Assembly (NCBI GenBank): GCA_959347315.1 | Contig: OY365806.1 | Location: 49,706,342-49,770,341 of the forward strand | Origin: Bimastos eiseni | Taxonomy: Eukaryota > Annelida > Clitellata > Crassiclitellata > Lumbricidae | Reading direction: 5' to 3' | DNA: 64,000 bases | Shown: piece after piece, positions 24,418 to 36,390 of the stretch | Position numbering within the stretch: the stretch's first letter is position 1 | Layout of the letters: each line of letters begins with the position of its first letter | The notes under the pieces: model-generated | Seen by the model: only the letters and a program-made list of their open reading frames with translations | Told to the model about the DNA's origin: nothing | Databases searched by the model: none | Program-made: the position numbers and the translations under genes

Positions 24418-24654
24418 ATGGATTCTCCAGAATCCAGTAATTTCCCAGCGGAACATTTTGCGAGGATAATCGCTGAGAAAGCATTCGACCTGAAGAGATT
24501 GGTAGCAATAATTTGGCTTAATAATTCAATTGAAACTAGTGATTTACGACGAAATGAAACGCACGTGACCATTGGAAAGGAAGAAATGACGAAAACATCA
24601 GCTGGGCAAGATGAACCGTCATACACATCTGATCTGATATGTAATAATAAATAG
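24418..24654 (+). CDS. Possible small ORF, unknown
   Basis: A 78-codon frame starts in a good context (ACAACATGG) and encodes a mixed-composition acidic/basic peptide. It begins MDSPESSNFPAEHFARII and ends TSDLICNNK. There is no signal peptide, membrane segment or recognised domain. No splice sites or polyA signal are obvious, so it may be a chance ORF. The opposite strand is also open over the same stretch, which lowers confidence. Confidence 0.2.
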   Translation: MDSPESSNFPAEHFARIIAEKAFDLKRLVAIIWLNNSIETSDLRRNETHVTIGKEEMTKTSAGQDEPSYTSDLICNNK

Positions 24655-27164
24655 CAATTCCCTTAATAATAAATATAAAGGAAAAAGTAATAACATTTTG
24701 ATTAGTTGGATTTCTCTGTCAAAAAAGATCTAGGCGAAAGTGTGCTGTTCAATAGATACGTGCAAAAATCATCGATAATCCTGCATTGACATGAGCACAC
24801 ATATGCTTCTTATAATGTCTGGTAATATCTTACACTAGTACTGTGACTGTGATGTGTTCATTTTACCCGGTTAGTGATGTTCATCCGGTCATAGTTAATA
24901 TGTCAAAGGTCTCATATGTATAAAACTAAACGACACAGTCTGCTGGTTCCTGTTTGAGATTAGAATTTCATTTAGGATCGTCGTCCATGGGATACGACGG
25001 ATCGTGTAGCCTCTATAAGCTAAGATTACGTCTCTGAGTTTCTCTTTTGAGTCAGTGATGTCAGCGAACATTGAGTTCCGCGGTAAAATGAACCTCCCGG
25101 TCACGCGATCCCTTCCTTCCTCTCACGCTGAACCTTTCTGATGGAACACTTTCCAGTTGGAAATTATAATTTCGTCCAAGGAAACTACTCAGAAAACAGT
25201 TAACGCTCAAAATTATTGTCTTAAAACGAACGTCTTAGGAATTACAGATTGCCAAGCTTTAAGATGCAAACGTGCGTCGCATTTGACTGGCAACAAAGCA
25301 AAGCTAATTTCGTACTCGGACAGGACCAATAGCCACAGTAATTGCCTGGGTGTATATATAGGTAATGTACAGGTGAACTAAAGCGTATAAGGATCCCTGT
25401 TGTAAAACAACACTCAGTGCTTCACTAAATTATTAAGAAGTACAATGCAAGTAGCAATTATTAAAGAAGTTGCACTTCAGAGGATGAGGAGGAATAGGAG
25501 GAAGAAAAAGAGCAGCCAGAAGCAATAAAGAAAGTGTAAGAGAGAAATGACTCTGTCCTTTTCTTTCTCCTCTCCTCTTCTTCCCTTAAATATCCGTTAA
25601 CTCGAACCTCCTCCTGTTTTCACGCTTCTCAATCACATTCCCTTCTGCCTTCTTCCCTTCCTCTTTCCCACCCTTCTTCTCATTCATTCCTTCTCCTCCT
25701 CCTTCTCTCCTGTGTTTCATCATTATATCGTATTGCCTCGTAACCTTCATGCAAACAGGAAGAAGAGGGCGATAAAAAAGAATACAGTAATGAAGAGTAA
25801 GAAGATGAAATACACGAAGAAGACCAGAAGGAGGATGAAGGGGAAAAGAAAGTAAAAGACGAATAGATGCAAAGGAGTAGAAAGAGAAAGAGAAGGAATG
25901 AGAGGTAGATGAGTAGCTAATTATGAGAAACAGGAGGAATTGCAGAAGGATGCTTGAGGAAAGGAAAGCAAGTAATGGAAGAATGGGAGGGAAGGAAGAA
26001 GAAGAACACGATTGAGAGAAGAGGGACGAGATGGAGTAAGGGAATGAGAGAGAAAACAGACGACGGAGGATGGAGATGAGAGGAATTAAGCCGTAAAATG
26101 CGCTGGAACACTGACATACAATGAGACCCAATGGCAGTCATTTCCTTTTGAAACGAGCCGAAACCTGACGAACGAGGGCGTTGCATAATGAATGACTCGC
26201 TCGTAAAACGTCGCTTTCGTAATGAACGAACAAGGAAGCCGTATAGATCTATGTCCATTTGTGAGACGCTTTTATGAAGGACCCTACGTACAACACAAGT
26301 AGGTCTTTGAAATCACTGGTCACGTGTATCGAATCGACTCTTCATTAGTGTCTATTTGTATGAAATTATATTTATCGCAATTTGCAATTCAAAGAAACTC
26401 ACAGTAATAATTTATATAGATCTACAGTTTTATTAATTACTTGTTACGACACCATGAATATAATATGGAGTTACATTCGAAGGATGTCAGTGATTTGTAT
26501 AGAGAGACGCGGCCCAAATAAGAAAGAGGTGATAAACACATCTATCAATACAATAATAAGATGCAATTCAATGCAACACAAGAAATGCAATGCAATTCAA
26601 TGCGACAAACTATTTACAACAGAGTTTTTATAGATTATAGGTTAGATGCGCAACTAATCACCAGACAACGCGTGTCTATCACTAGCGTTCCATACACACC
26701 CTTCACTTTTACCAACTGTTACGAACTTGACCGGAGAAAGGCAACCAGAGGGCGCGCTCACAGCAGAGGGGCCATATATATATATATTATATATATATAT
26801 ATAGAAACGTTTTGGGTTTCTTCAAAGCGTGTAGACTCTGGTGGTGTTTTGCCTACCATGTGCCACAAATATGATAAAAATTTTAGCCTGAAGCCGATAA
26901 TGTGGGCGATATTCAGACTGTGATTATGATTGGGTAAGAATGATAATTAATTATCAGTTAATGGGAAGTTTTATTGTTTGGTAAAAAAAAAGCAAGAATG
27001 TCTTATAGGTAAATAATTTTCTCCAAAATATCTATTTCGATCTTTAACTTCAATGGCCTCCATGCCTTTGTCCATTTCCACATCCTTTGGTTTCTCAGTC
27101 AACAATGATTGTTCCCTTATGGCTCTTACATCTCAATACCTAGACTGAAACGAAACCTTTGGAA
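24655..27164. other. No gene recognised; long purine/pyrimidine-asymmetric block
   Basis: From about 25480 to 26100 the strand switches between purine-rich (GAAGAAG/GGAGGA) and pyrimidine-rich (CTTCTCC) stretches, producing the minus ORF at 25586-26131. A TATA microsatellite occurs at about 26775-26805. No protein-coding evidence. Confidence 0.5.
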
Positions 27165-27305
27165 CTTCACGACCAAGATCTTTGATATCAAGACCAATAC
27201 CAAGACCTTCAGATCTTAAGACCACTACTAAGACCGTCGATCTTAAGATCAACACCAAGACCTTTCGATCTTATGACCAATACCTAGACTTTGAATAATC
27301 ACGAT
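27165..27305. repeat. ~30-bp minisatellite (AAGACCTT.GATCTTAAGACCAA)
   Basis: Four or so degenerate units built on AAGACCTTCAGATCTTAAGACC. Related words (AAGACCAAGACTGTAGACC) reappear at about 28225-28315. Confidence 0.75.
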
Positions 27306-27944
27306 CATTCCCAGACTACTATTTCTTATTAAAAAATGTCAAGTGGGTCAACTCGTTATTTTAATAAAAAACATGATTCTGTGATTTTATTATTCAAAGC
27401 AAACCAACTCTGAATGCAGCCTGTATTGAATTCAAAATGTGTACTACTGTACTTAGGAAAGTAATTCATGCGAAATATAATTTAAATTGCCCGTTGCATT
27501 TGATAGAAGCAATTCGCTCAGAATTCTCTTACCTAGTCGTACTCTTTGGAGCCTTATAGCAATTCCGCCATGTTATAAATACATTCTATACAACGGCAGA
27601 TTTCGCTGGCATAGATTACAGCAGCTCTTAAAGGATGGATGGATCCAGGGTTTAACGGCAGCTTATGACAACAAAGGCCGTTGCCGTCGACAAAAATTTG
27701 CTTGGCATATTACAGCACTTACAGCTAATTTGAGCTCTTAAAGCAAGTCTTGAATCCTTTTTATATCCTTCGACGAAACAAGTCTTGTCAAGGCTTCCAG
27801 ATATAGCATAACTGTTGCTGCTGCCAATGGTTTTCCTAAACAAGCAGGAATCGAATCCGTCCGTTGATATTTAAATTGAAATAGTTTTGTTGCTGGTGTT
27901 TACAAATGCAAGTGTCCTTGTGTGCGTCTACTTTGACCTAAAGG
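27306..27944. other. No gene recognised
   Basis: The frames at 27487-27741 (+) and 27652-27843 (-) overlap on opposite strands and show no motif. Confidence 0.4.
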
Positions 27945-28184
27945 CACAGTGGCCGATCGGTTAGAGCGGTCAGCAAGTAACGTTCAGTGTGCGCTGAGCG
28001 AGCGGGTTCGACCCTCGTCCGAGGCATCAGTCACTGTGTAGGGTCCTTGAGCAAGTCCTTCGCGCACAATTGCTCTGCAGTGCCACTGCAATTGCGCCGT
28101 CGAGGCGTGTGTGTGTGCACTTCTGAGCAAAAAATGTTGGAAGAAGGGCGGTATCAAATTTCGGTAATAAATAAATAAATAAAA
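27945..28184 (+). mobile_element. tRNA-derived SINE, copy 1 (complete)
   Basis: The head is tRNA-like, with an A-box-like TGGCCGATCGGTTAGAGCGG near 27950 and a B box GGTTCGACC at 28005-28013, as in the RNA polymerase III promoter of tRNA-derived SINEs. A body of about 130 bp follows (CACTGTGTAGGGTCCTTGAG, TTGCGCCGTCGAGG, CACTTCTGAGCAAAAAA), then GGGCGGTATCAAATT and an (AATA)n tail to 28184. Two further copies lie in reverse orientation at 33575-33806 and 51034-51212, which establishes the family. Which LINE mobilises it is unknown. Confidence 0.85.
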
Positions 28185-29209
28185 TGGCTCTGATTTGTCA
28201 CTGCTCATATCGCTGTTCTTGGTCTTGGCGTCGCAAAACCAAAACTGTGAACTTCAAGATCAAGACCAAGACTGTAGACCAAGACCTTTGGTCTCAAGAC
28301 TGAGACCAAACTTTTCAAAAGCATACTCAGCGATAACAAGATTGCTATGGGCTACTATATACCAGACCACTGACCAACATCCTTAGGATGATATACTGTA
28401 AACTTTGTGTTCTTTATCGTCACTGCTTGAACCGTGAGTTTGTTTGTTTAGATCCAGGTTAAATTAATTATTGGTTTCGTTAGTCTCGATGATTTCAACC
28501 TCCATTTCAGAATCCAGTTCCTTTAGAAATGGTGGCGATGTCATTTTCTCCGGGGTGCGACTGATGTTCATGTTTGCAGAAAATGACAGCTTCATTCACA
28601 TTTATGTAAGTCAGAGAATTGCAAATGTCGTCTTCTACGTCGCTATTAGCCATGCGGCTTACGACGACAGTCTACGACTTACAAATGCCTCAAGCGAATC
28701 TTTTGTCTAAACTTACTAGCTCAATTTATCGCATACACACGCTTCCTTCGTTTTTCAGCTTCCGAACCATATACAAGGAACGTTTCACGGTTTTTGTTAC
28801 CGTATACCTTGATGAATATATGTACAATGTATGTATATATGCAACGCTTGCATGTATATGTATGTATGTATGCATGTAACGTATCATGTATGTATGCATA
28901 TATTGTTAGAGTCACAAAATGCTATAACACACGCTAGGGAAATGTGTAAAGAAAGTATATTTTAACAAAACATGGCGCTAAACGATTTACACTTTGTATA
29001 AATGTTTTTACATTACCATCGTCAACAGGATGGCAAGCGAAGATGCGACAACGAAGTAACGATGCCAGAACATCGGAAGCGTCTTCAACGGCCTCAATCG
29101 TCTTAATTATCTTAATTATACAAGAGAGATAGACGAGTAGTCTTTATATACGCAAAATGGAGACCAAAGTCTCAGAACCACCGTTCATCTTATAAATAAG
29201 GAAGACTTT
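28185..29209. other. No gene recognised
   Basis: Contains an AAGACC-rich minisatellite relative (about 28225-28315) and TATG microsatellite at about 28820-28900. ORFs are short and featureless. Confidence 0.4.
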
Positions 29210-29640
29210 CTGTGTGACCCTCTGTCCAGCGATGCATTTTCACAGTTTTACAGCTTTTGACTCGAAACCTCAGTCGTTGGCTCTGGGAACACCTTGGACA
29301 CGCAGTAGAGGAAATCGTGAACCCAACAGCAGCCCTCTTCTTGGTCTCCAAGGCCAAAAACCTACGGCGCACCGCTCACACACCCATTAAAGCAAAGTTT
29401 CCTTCTTATTCGCCAGGATCGTGTCACCTGCGACATATCGTACACTTGTCAGGTATACAGTATCGTTTGCACAGTCGATCACGTGGGTATGTACTATAAA
29501 CACTATTTATTTACATGTATATCTAGATTCTGTGTATGTGTCCCGCTCTCCGTTCATGCATTTTCCAACTTTTACAGCTATTCACTTGAAGCCTTTGCCT
29601 TTCGCTAGGGGAACACCTCGGACACCCAGTAGATCAGCCA
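29210..29640. repeat. Imperfect direct duplication, period 324 bp
   Basis: ATGCATTTTC...TTTTACAGCT and GGGAACACCT.GGACAC.CAGTAGA occur in the same order at 29232-29310 and 29556-29632. The copies are diverged, so this is an old duplication or two copies of one dispersed repeat. Confidence 0.65.
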
Positions 29641-29831
29641 AATAAATGTAAAGCCAAAAACAGTTATCTAACAATATGTATGTATGTACTATGTAGGACA
29701 ATATATATATATGTTGGCATGCATGATGCGTAAGTGTATATACGCTCAGCTGAACAAAACTTTGTGTTTGACAGTCATAGGTAGTTTGTTGGCCGGATAG
29801 GCGTAGGCCTACTCAGAGCACGTAATACGAT

Positions 29832-30005
29832 GGCGTCAAAAATTAAGTAGCTGGTGTACATGTCTAGTCGACTGGAATTGTGTGCAATATGTATATTTAT
29901 ATATATGTGCGCTGTCAACGTTTAATAGATTGAGTTGATGTTTAATACTAATTGGTTTCTCGCGTTTTAAACGAAAGAAGAAATACTTATTTGAAAACTT
30001 GTAGC
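29832..30005. repeat. Diverged second copy of the 1343-1490 repeat
   Basis: TAGTCGACTGGAATTGTGTGC and TTGAGTTGATGTTTAATA match the order of words at 1360-1455, so the arm of the 1.2-kb inverted repeat belongs to a dispersed family. Confidence 0.5.
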
Positions 30006-30099
30006 TGCGACAATGCTAATTACTGGCCACGTACCACCAGAAGTTGACAATTTATAGGTTGAAGTCGGTAATGTATTAGCATAAGTGGTGTAAGAAAGT

Positions 30100-30281
30100 T
30101 GAGTTAAGATGCATTATTATTATTATTATTTGTGGCGTTGTTATTATTGATATTATTATTATTATTATCATTGTTATTATTATTTTTATTATTATTATTT
30201 TATTGTTATTTTTATTATTATCATTATCATTATTATTATTTGTTGCCCCGAGGTACATATGGTCCCTAAGGGACTAGAACA
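30100..30281 (-). mobile_element. LINE 3' tail, copy C (minus strand)
   Basis: Read on the minus strand, GGGACCATATGTACCTCGGGG (complement of 30246-30266) is followed by a long degenerate AAT/ATA microsatellite (about 30112-30241). It matches the hairpin-plus-tail of copies A and B. No coding remnant is seen upstream. Confidence 0.55.
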
Positions 30282-30384
30282 TAAACCTAATAAATTATGT
30301 TGGTTGTCTGGAAAGCCTTATTGATCGGTCTCCTAAACGGCGAAAGTTCCTTTGAACGCTATGGCGTTATAACGTTGTATAAAT

Positions 30385-30476
30385 GGTATTATTATTATGA
30401 TTATTATTATCATCATCATCATCATCATCATTATTATTATTTATATTATTATTATTATTATATTATTATTATTATT
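30385..30476. repeat. (ATT)n/(ATC)n microsatellite
   Basis: ATT and ATC trinucleotides with interruptions. It produces poly-Ile, poly-Tyr and poly-His ORFs. Confidence 0.9.
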
Positions 30477-30658
30477 AGGCCTACATCAGTATGCTGCTAT
30501 TATGCTAAGCCTGTATATGTGCCACGGCATCATTGCTTGGATAAAGAAAATAGGCGTAAATTATCATTATTACTTTTATTGCATTATCATTGTTATCCAT
30601 CCATAAAGCCATTTTACTATTATTATTATTTTAATTTGTATCCGTTTTTAATATAACG

Positions 30659-30890
30659 TATGGTTGTGAGGCGTGGACAATAAAGAACGTAGAAGAGAAA
30701 CGCATACAAGCATTTGAGAACAAGTGCATGAGGAAACTGCTCAGAATTCCATGGACAGCAATGGTGACCACCGAACAAATGTATCAAATGGCGAAAGTTG
30801 ACTGCAAACTGTTGGGCCACATCAAATCGAGAAAACTGCGGTACTTCGGGCGCATCGTGAGACAGCCTAAAGAGAACGCGATTTTACTTG
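30659..30890 (+). pseudogene. LINE reverse-transcriptase C-terminal fragment
   Basis: The frame from TAT at 30659 reads YGCEAWTIKNVEEKRIQAF, then ENKCMRKLLRIPW, and later KLRYFGRIVRQ. This arrangement (YGCE.W, KC.R.LL.I.W, L.YFG.I.R) is typical of the C-terminal part of reverse transcriptases in invertebrate non-LTR retrotransposons. Upstream the DNA is an ATT microsatellite, so the copy is 5'-truncated. Downstream the frame runs into a tandem repeat at 30891. Confidence 0.75.
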
Positions 30891-31098
30891 AACATATGCC
30901 AGAAATGTTCCGTTGGTCATATTCGCTGACTGTCCGAGCAATGAAATTGGTTCTCGGGTACCAAACATTCCATAAAAATGCGCAATTTGCCCTGAACATA
31001 TACCCCAAAATGTTCCGTTGCTCATATTTATTAGCTGACTACAAGGGCAATGAAATCGGTTCTCGGGTGGTCGGCATTCCGTAAAAATTCGCAATTTC
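30891..31098. repeat. 104-bp tandem duplication
   Basis: AACATATGCC..AAATGTTCCGTTG...GCAATGAAATTGGTTCTCGGG...CATTCC.TAAAAAT.CGCAATTT recurs exactly 104 bp later (30891 and 30995) at roughly 80% identity by eye. It lies directly after the LINE fragment and may be part of its 3' UTR. Confidence 0.8.
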
Positions 31099-31411
31099 CT
31101 ACATTTCCTAAAAAATGTCCTCGCGGTCAGGTAACCGGGTACGCACTCTGCGGGTTTTTGCAGCATTATCACTGATGTTCCAGAGGATGAGTCATGAGTT
31201 GTTTGATACATATCTGTTATCATTGTCTTGCGAATGTTTTGGTTGATGAGAGAGGACAAAGCTCTAAACAAATTAATAATCATCATCAGGATGATTTTGA
31301 AATCCATGGCACATGTATTCGACCGGAAATTGAAGAGTCAGATCCATATCACACGTGATTTCATCGCATCCAGACGTTATTTTAAGACACTTGGAATCAT
31401 GACTACAAACT
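31099..31411. other. No gene recognised
   Basis: Mixed DNA without a clear feature. Confidence 0.4.
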
Positions 31412-31462
31412 GACGACGACGACGATGACGATGACGATGATGATGACGACGACGACGACGAC

Positions 31463-31503
<41 letters not shown>

Positions 31504-31585
31504 CGACGACGATAATGGTGATGACGATGAAGATGATGATGATGATGATGACGATGACGATGATGACGATGGTGATGATATTGTT
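31412..31585. repeat. (GAT)n/(GAC)n microsatellite
   Basis: About 170 bp of GAY trinucleotides. It would encode poly-Asp or poly-Met/Thr, but there is no surrounding gene. Confidence 0.95.
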
Positions 31586-32127
31586 GTCGTTGTTGTTAAA
31601 TGCTATCACAGTTTTGTGTTAAGTAACGATTCCGCAACGTCACAGCACTTCGAGGCAGGTGATTGATGACTAATCTACATTACACGAAGTGCTCCATACA
31701 TTACCCTAACTACTTCCACATATATATAGCGCCAATATTCTAGTGCAAAAGACATCAGTTAATGGTCGCTTCAGGTGCTTTTAGAAATAGTTGTCTATTA
31801 GAAGAGATGCCATCTCCTGTGTCAGAGACAGCAAAGCCAGGAGGCTATGCGATCGATAAGCAGATTGACACATGTACATGTCGGTGATTAGTGTAAGGTT
31901 GAGCTGTGAATGGCTTTAGCCCTTTAACGACGAACGTGTACTGAAATGTATGAGAAAACTTGTGCAGCTCGTTCTTAAAGGACAGAATAACTCGGCAGAG
32001 CATACAATATTGCTTAGTGGATTATGAAGCGACCGAGATTCGAAGGCACTTATCAGAGGTGAAAGCAAGACCCTTATTCAAATCCTAAGCTTGGTCTACT
32101 TAGGCATCTGGCCGTCTATATAGGGTC
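31586..32127. other. No gene recognised
   Basis: One TATATATAGCGCC word near 31722; otherwise nothing. Confidence 0.4.
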
Positions 32128-32275
32128 TCCCACCCGTGCCTCTTCTCCTTCTCCTTTCTTCCCCTTCTTCTTCCTCCTCCTCCTCCATTTGTTACTTCTT
32201 CTTCTTCGCCTGCTTCCTCTTCTTCTTCCTCCTCCTCATTCTCTTCCTCCTCTTTTCCTTCTTCTGCTTGCGGTT
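32128..32275. repeat. Polypyrimidine tract (CTT/CTC)
   Basis: Nearly uninterrupted C/T on the plus strand for about 145 bp, with mirror-like CTTCTTC blocks that could form triplex (H-) DNA. Confidence 0.85.
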
Positions 32276-33574
32276 GACTGCCTAGACCATCGAAGATTGA
32301 ACCGGTAGAACTATTTATAGTCAGCCGAAGAAAATCGGAAGGAGGTTGTGAAATACATGGGAAACAATTGCAGGCCTTTTGGAGACGTTCAAAGTGAATT
32401 GTTATTTGTCGCGCCTCACAAAGATTTATCCATAAAGAGCTAGGAGCTCATCAATATTGCGTTGGTTTTTATCTAAAGAGGCTTAACAATACGATCCAGT
32501 TGCATTATTCCTATTCACAACAGGCGCATTACATTGCTCTGTCAAATAGGCCTAATAAATATGTCTATTAAATATGGCTATTAAATATGGCTATTAAATA
32601 TGGCTACTAGATATGCCTATATGCATTGGCACGAATATGTACGTGAGGATATTAGAGGAGCATCCGGCTTTCAGAGAGTACACACAGTATATATAGGCCT
32701 ACAGGTATGTATACAGCTTCACCTCAGCATCTGAGGACGAGTCGTCTCCCCTGTGGTCAATTCCTACCACTCTCTGTTAGGTTTGGTTAAATGATGATTG
32801 CAACAGTCGGTGTAATAGTCTACTAATGATACTTAATTGTGTACAGAGGGAGTTTAATCTCCAAATACTTTTCTGCCTTCGTGAGTGCATTAACCTCTGA
32901 CCCCTCGAATGACATTTAAACTAGTTGAAAATTATAGTCGAAAGTTACAATTGATATCTGCGAAGTATTACACACGTCATGTTAAAGCTATTATTAGTCT
33001 ATGCGCCACGTATTAGAAATGCAAACATCACCACACGCATACATCAATGTAAATGATGTGTGTCGTGTCCAGCATGCAACAGTATAATTATTATCATGTA
33101 ATTGCAAGCATTAGAAACGACAAATAGACTGGATGTAGACAAGGCAACCAAAGGCAGAATCAAACGAACGTGTTCTTCTTTAGACGTTGTCTCGATGCAT
33201 GCAGGAGGGCGTCGTGACTGGATGAAAGACTCCCTACGGTTATAACAGACCGAATAAACGATTGAAGAAAGGAGGAATAAACAAACGGAGACGTCAGCGC
33301 CCGATCACGTGCTTCAGATAGCGGCCCCATAGAGGCGCTATATAAAAAAAGTGCGGTGACCTTGAGTCCCTTTGTGAAAGGGGCCATGATGCAGCGACCA
33401 TATAATCTGATGACTTATATAATAACCTTGCTTAAATTCACTAGAAATCTATTGCTTGGGAATTTTGTGGTAAACTGGTTGTGAAAAACTTCATTTTCTT
33501 AGAAATCCCGTGAAAATCCGAATGTCTAATGCCAAAAAGGGCCTTTGTATGCATACCATGCATATAAAATTATG
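32276..33574. other. No gene recognised
   Basis: A small TATTAAATATGGC triplication (about 32565-32610) and TAGGCCTA at 32547 and 32694. GGCGCTATATAAAA lies at about 33334. No ORF of note. Confidence 0.4.
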
Positions 33575-33806
33575 TATTATTATTTTTTATTTTATCTGAA
33601 ATTTGATATCGCCCTTCTTCCCCAAATTTTTTGCTCAGAAGTGCATACACACGCCCCTACGACGCAACTGCAGTAGTAATGAGGAGCAATTGTGCGCGAA
33701 GGATTTGCTCAAGGTCCCTACACAGTGACGCCCCGGACGAGGGTCGAACCCGCTCACTCAGCGCACACTGAATGTTACGGGCAACCGTTCTAACCAATCG
33801 GCCACA
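33575..33806 (-). mobile_element. tRNA-derived SINE, copy 2
   Basis: Reverse-complement copy of the SINE at 27945-28184. It has the AT-rich tail (33545-33600), ATATCGCCCTTCTTC, TGCTCAGAAGTGCA, the B-box complement GGGTCGAACCC near 33750, and the A-box complement CTAACCAATCGGCCAC ending near 33805. Differences are scattered substitutions and small indels. Confidence 0.85.
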
Positions 33807-34149
33807 TGTATCTATTGTATGTAAGTATGCATTATATGTTTGCATGTATGCATAATAGTATATATTCAGGCAGGTGTATAGCATGCAATATTATAATTAT
33901 TATCATGTCCACTTCCTCTCCCCTTCCTTCACTTTTTCTTCTTTCTCCTACTCAACCTCCTAAACACTTAACATCTCGGGTGTTCCTTCAATATGATAAA
34001 TATAGAAATGTACTCCAACACTTTACACCCTGTTTGATAATAAATTCTTCATGATCTTAAAGTTGCCTTTCAAGTCGTTTGTGGTACTCATTGGAAACTC
34101 TTGAGTCCTCTTCCCCTTTCCTCTTCATTCCAATTTTGCAACTGCCCTT

Positions 34150-34312
34150 TCCATCCCATTGTCCTCCCCACTCCGCTTCCTACCTCTCCATTCCCACAAA
34201 CTTTTCTCTCCCACTCTCCTTCCACTTCCTCACCCCTTCCTTCTCTTCTTTTTCGTTCTCCTCCTCCGCCTCATCTCTTCCTCCAAATCTTTCTTTGCCT
34301 CCTTTCTCACTG
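34150..34312. repeat. Pyrimidine-rich dispersed repeat, copy 1
   Basis: CCCCACTCCGCT.CC.ACCTCTCCATTCCCA, then CTTTC..C..CCACTC and GCCTC..CCTCATCTCTTCCTC match 34942-35090 in order. Related C/T-rich text occurs at 33905-33965. Overlapping ORFs are compositional artefacts. Confidence 0.7.
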
Positions 34313-34941
34313 CGAAATTCGTTTGACGGCGCTGGAGTAGAAGGCAAAATACAATCCAGTACAAAATACAAAAGAGTTTTTATCCTAGTATATATTGACT
34401 CCTGAGTTTATTGATACTAGAACAAAAGCACTCCAACCCGTGAATAAACACTCCGGGAGTGTATCCTTTTGATGTCGAGGTCAGATGACTGGTGACGTTG
34501 ATTCTTCCGAAGATAAATTGAATCGAGGAGTAAATTCCTCCAGGGACAGATCCAGATTGTATAGGTTAGACAATTCTTCCGAGGGACAAATGACTGGTGG
34601 AGTTGATTCTTTCTAGAGCAATTTGAATTTGGGAGCTTGTTGATTTTATGTTTGTAAAGGACGTTTTATAGCGTACTAGTCATTTGGTAGCTCTCATTTT
34701 TAAGAGAACGTATTCGAAAATTTTGAAGTAAAAGGTATAACTGAACTAAAATCATCATTTTGCTGCTTTATTAATATATTTGGCCAACGGGATCATTATT
34801 CCTCTACAGTATTAATTACTATTATTGTACAATGCACATTATTTTTATTTAACACCACCATCTTATGACCGATAATCGATCGATAGAGCTGAGCATTTTG
34901 TGAGTGAAGGAGGTGCTCAAAGTCTCTATAAAGTGAACGTC
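34313..34941. other. No gene recognised
   Basis: A loosely repeated phrase (GATGACTGGTGACGTTGATTCTTCC, about 34485-34510, against ATGACTGGTGGAGTTGATTCTT, about 34588-34610) suggests a further decayed duplication of about 100 bp. Confidence 0.45.
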
Positions 34942-35090
34942 TCCATCCCATGCCCTCCCCACTCCGCTCCCCACCTCTCCATTCCCATCAACTTTCATCT
35001 TCCACTCCTTTCCCACTCCTCTCACCTTCCTTCACTTTCTCTTCCTTCTCTGCCTCCACCTCATCTCTTCCTCTAACTCCTCCTATGAAC
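34942..35090. repeat. Pyrimidine-rich dispersed repeat, copy 2
   Basis: Second copy of the 34150-34312 block, about 790 bp away in direct orientation. Both end near a GGCGCT word. Confidence 0.7.
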
Positions 35091-36390
35091 TTTACTTTCG
35101 GCGCTACTAGGCGAGTGGTCTAAGTAAGTAGTCGGAGTTCATGCATAGCCTACTCGTGTGCAGAGATACGCTGGCAACAAGGAAATAGAAGTGGAAACAG
35201 AAGGACACAATCACACAGGCAGACAGCTAAAGTGGAACGGAGCAAGGAAACAATGAAATAAAGGAAAATACAGCGGAAGAACTAAAACAAGGATAAGGAA
35301 TAAGAATCGAAGAATTGGAGGTGGAAAAGTAGAACAAAAGATATTAATAAAGAAGAGAAGCAAGAGCAGACGGAATAATGGGCTATGAGAAAAAATGCAA
35401 TATCACATAAAAAGGGAAACCGATTCGGTGCATTTGAACCGGAACGAAGCGGAGCTGAAGCGAAAGCGGAAATGAGCGGGAAACATTTACATAGATATGA
35501 GCCACGACGAGACTTCCCTTCGAATGCAAATTTAACGATCATTTGTTGACGCTTGCACAATGCCTAACCATTAATCATGCCTTTCAAGTCGCTACACTCA
35601 CTGCACGCCGAATTGCCCCTCGATTGGTAACCAGAGGGTTGTTGTGACCACTGAGGGATGCTAGAACCATCAGTTACCTATTGACGGCATAGCAACGTTC
35701 TTGTTGGTCCAACAATGCCTACGAAATACATGAAGGAGGAGGATCGACAAACCTTGCACTATCTTTTGCGCTGACACAAATGATTCAGTAGATTGACTAC
35801 ACCATTGTAATAAGAACTAGCTTAAAATTTCATAGGCTGACTTTATTCAAAAGCAATTGCAATTTTAAAGACACATTTATAACAAAGTGAATTACATCTG
35901 TTTGACCAAAAGATTTAGACTCGTGAGTGCCTAGCTAAATGCAGTAGCTAAATGCAGGCTACAGTGTGAGTGGAAATAAAGCTACTCCTTACTACTATTT
36001 ATTTATATAACCAGGATATTTTCAGTTGGAGGTGTCCCCAGATTTGGCCATAAATAATAGGTTTATTTATGAAGAATACTTTGCGCTGGCTCCCCATCCA
36101 GCAGCATATTTAGTTACCAGAGCGTTGTGCAATTGTCCTGATGGCTCCGCTCCATCATATATTAGGACTTTTTCATTTCAGTCTTCTCGTTTCTGGGTCG
36201 TTACAGTCTTCGGTCGGCTGCCCAATGTCTCCTGACTGTCCTTAGTAATGCATATACCTTCTACTGCAGCTCAGTCGAGAAGCTTTGCCTACGTTGTCCA
36301 CAGAATGCAGCTGGAATCGCCTTTCTCGAGAGCTGTGACCCGAGCTCCTCAGTTTGTCCCTTCCACAGTTTCACAAGCGCCTGAAGTTTA
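35091..36390. other. No gene recognised
   Basis: TAGGCGAGTGGTCTAAG near 35108 resembles a tRNA A box but no B box follows. Purine-rich DNA at 35160-35480 is open on the minus strand without a motif. Confidence 0.4.

Noticed and set aside
25586..26258. Long minus-strand ORFs
   Set aside because: Strand-asymmetric GA/CT-rich DNA; no domain, and switching composition mid-ORF.
28001..28020. Functional tRNA gene (A and B boxes at 27.95-28.01 kb)
   Set aside because: No cloverleaf closes, and the same head recurs in two other copies with a SINE body and tail.
31412..31622. Poly-Asp/Met/Thr or poly-Ile/Val proteins
   Set aside because: Pure GAY microsatellite translation.
35095..35130. tRNA-like A box (TAGGCGAGTGGTCTAAG)
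   Set aside because: No B box or acceptor stem at a workable distance.
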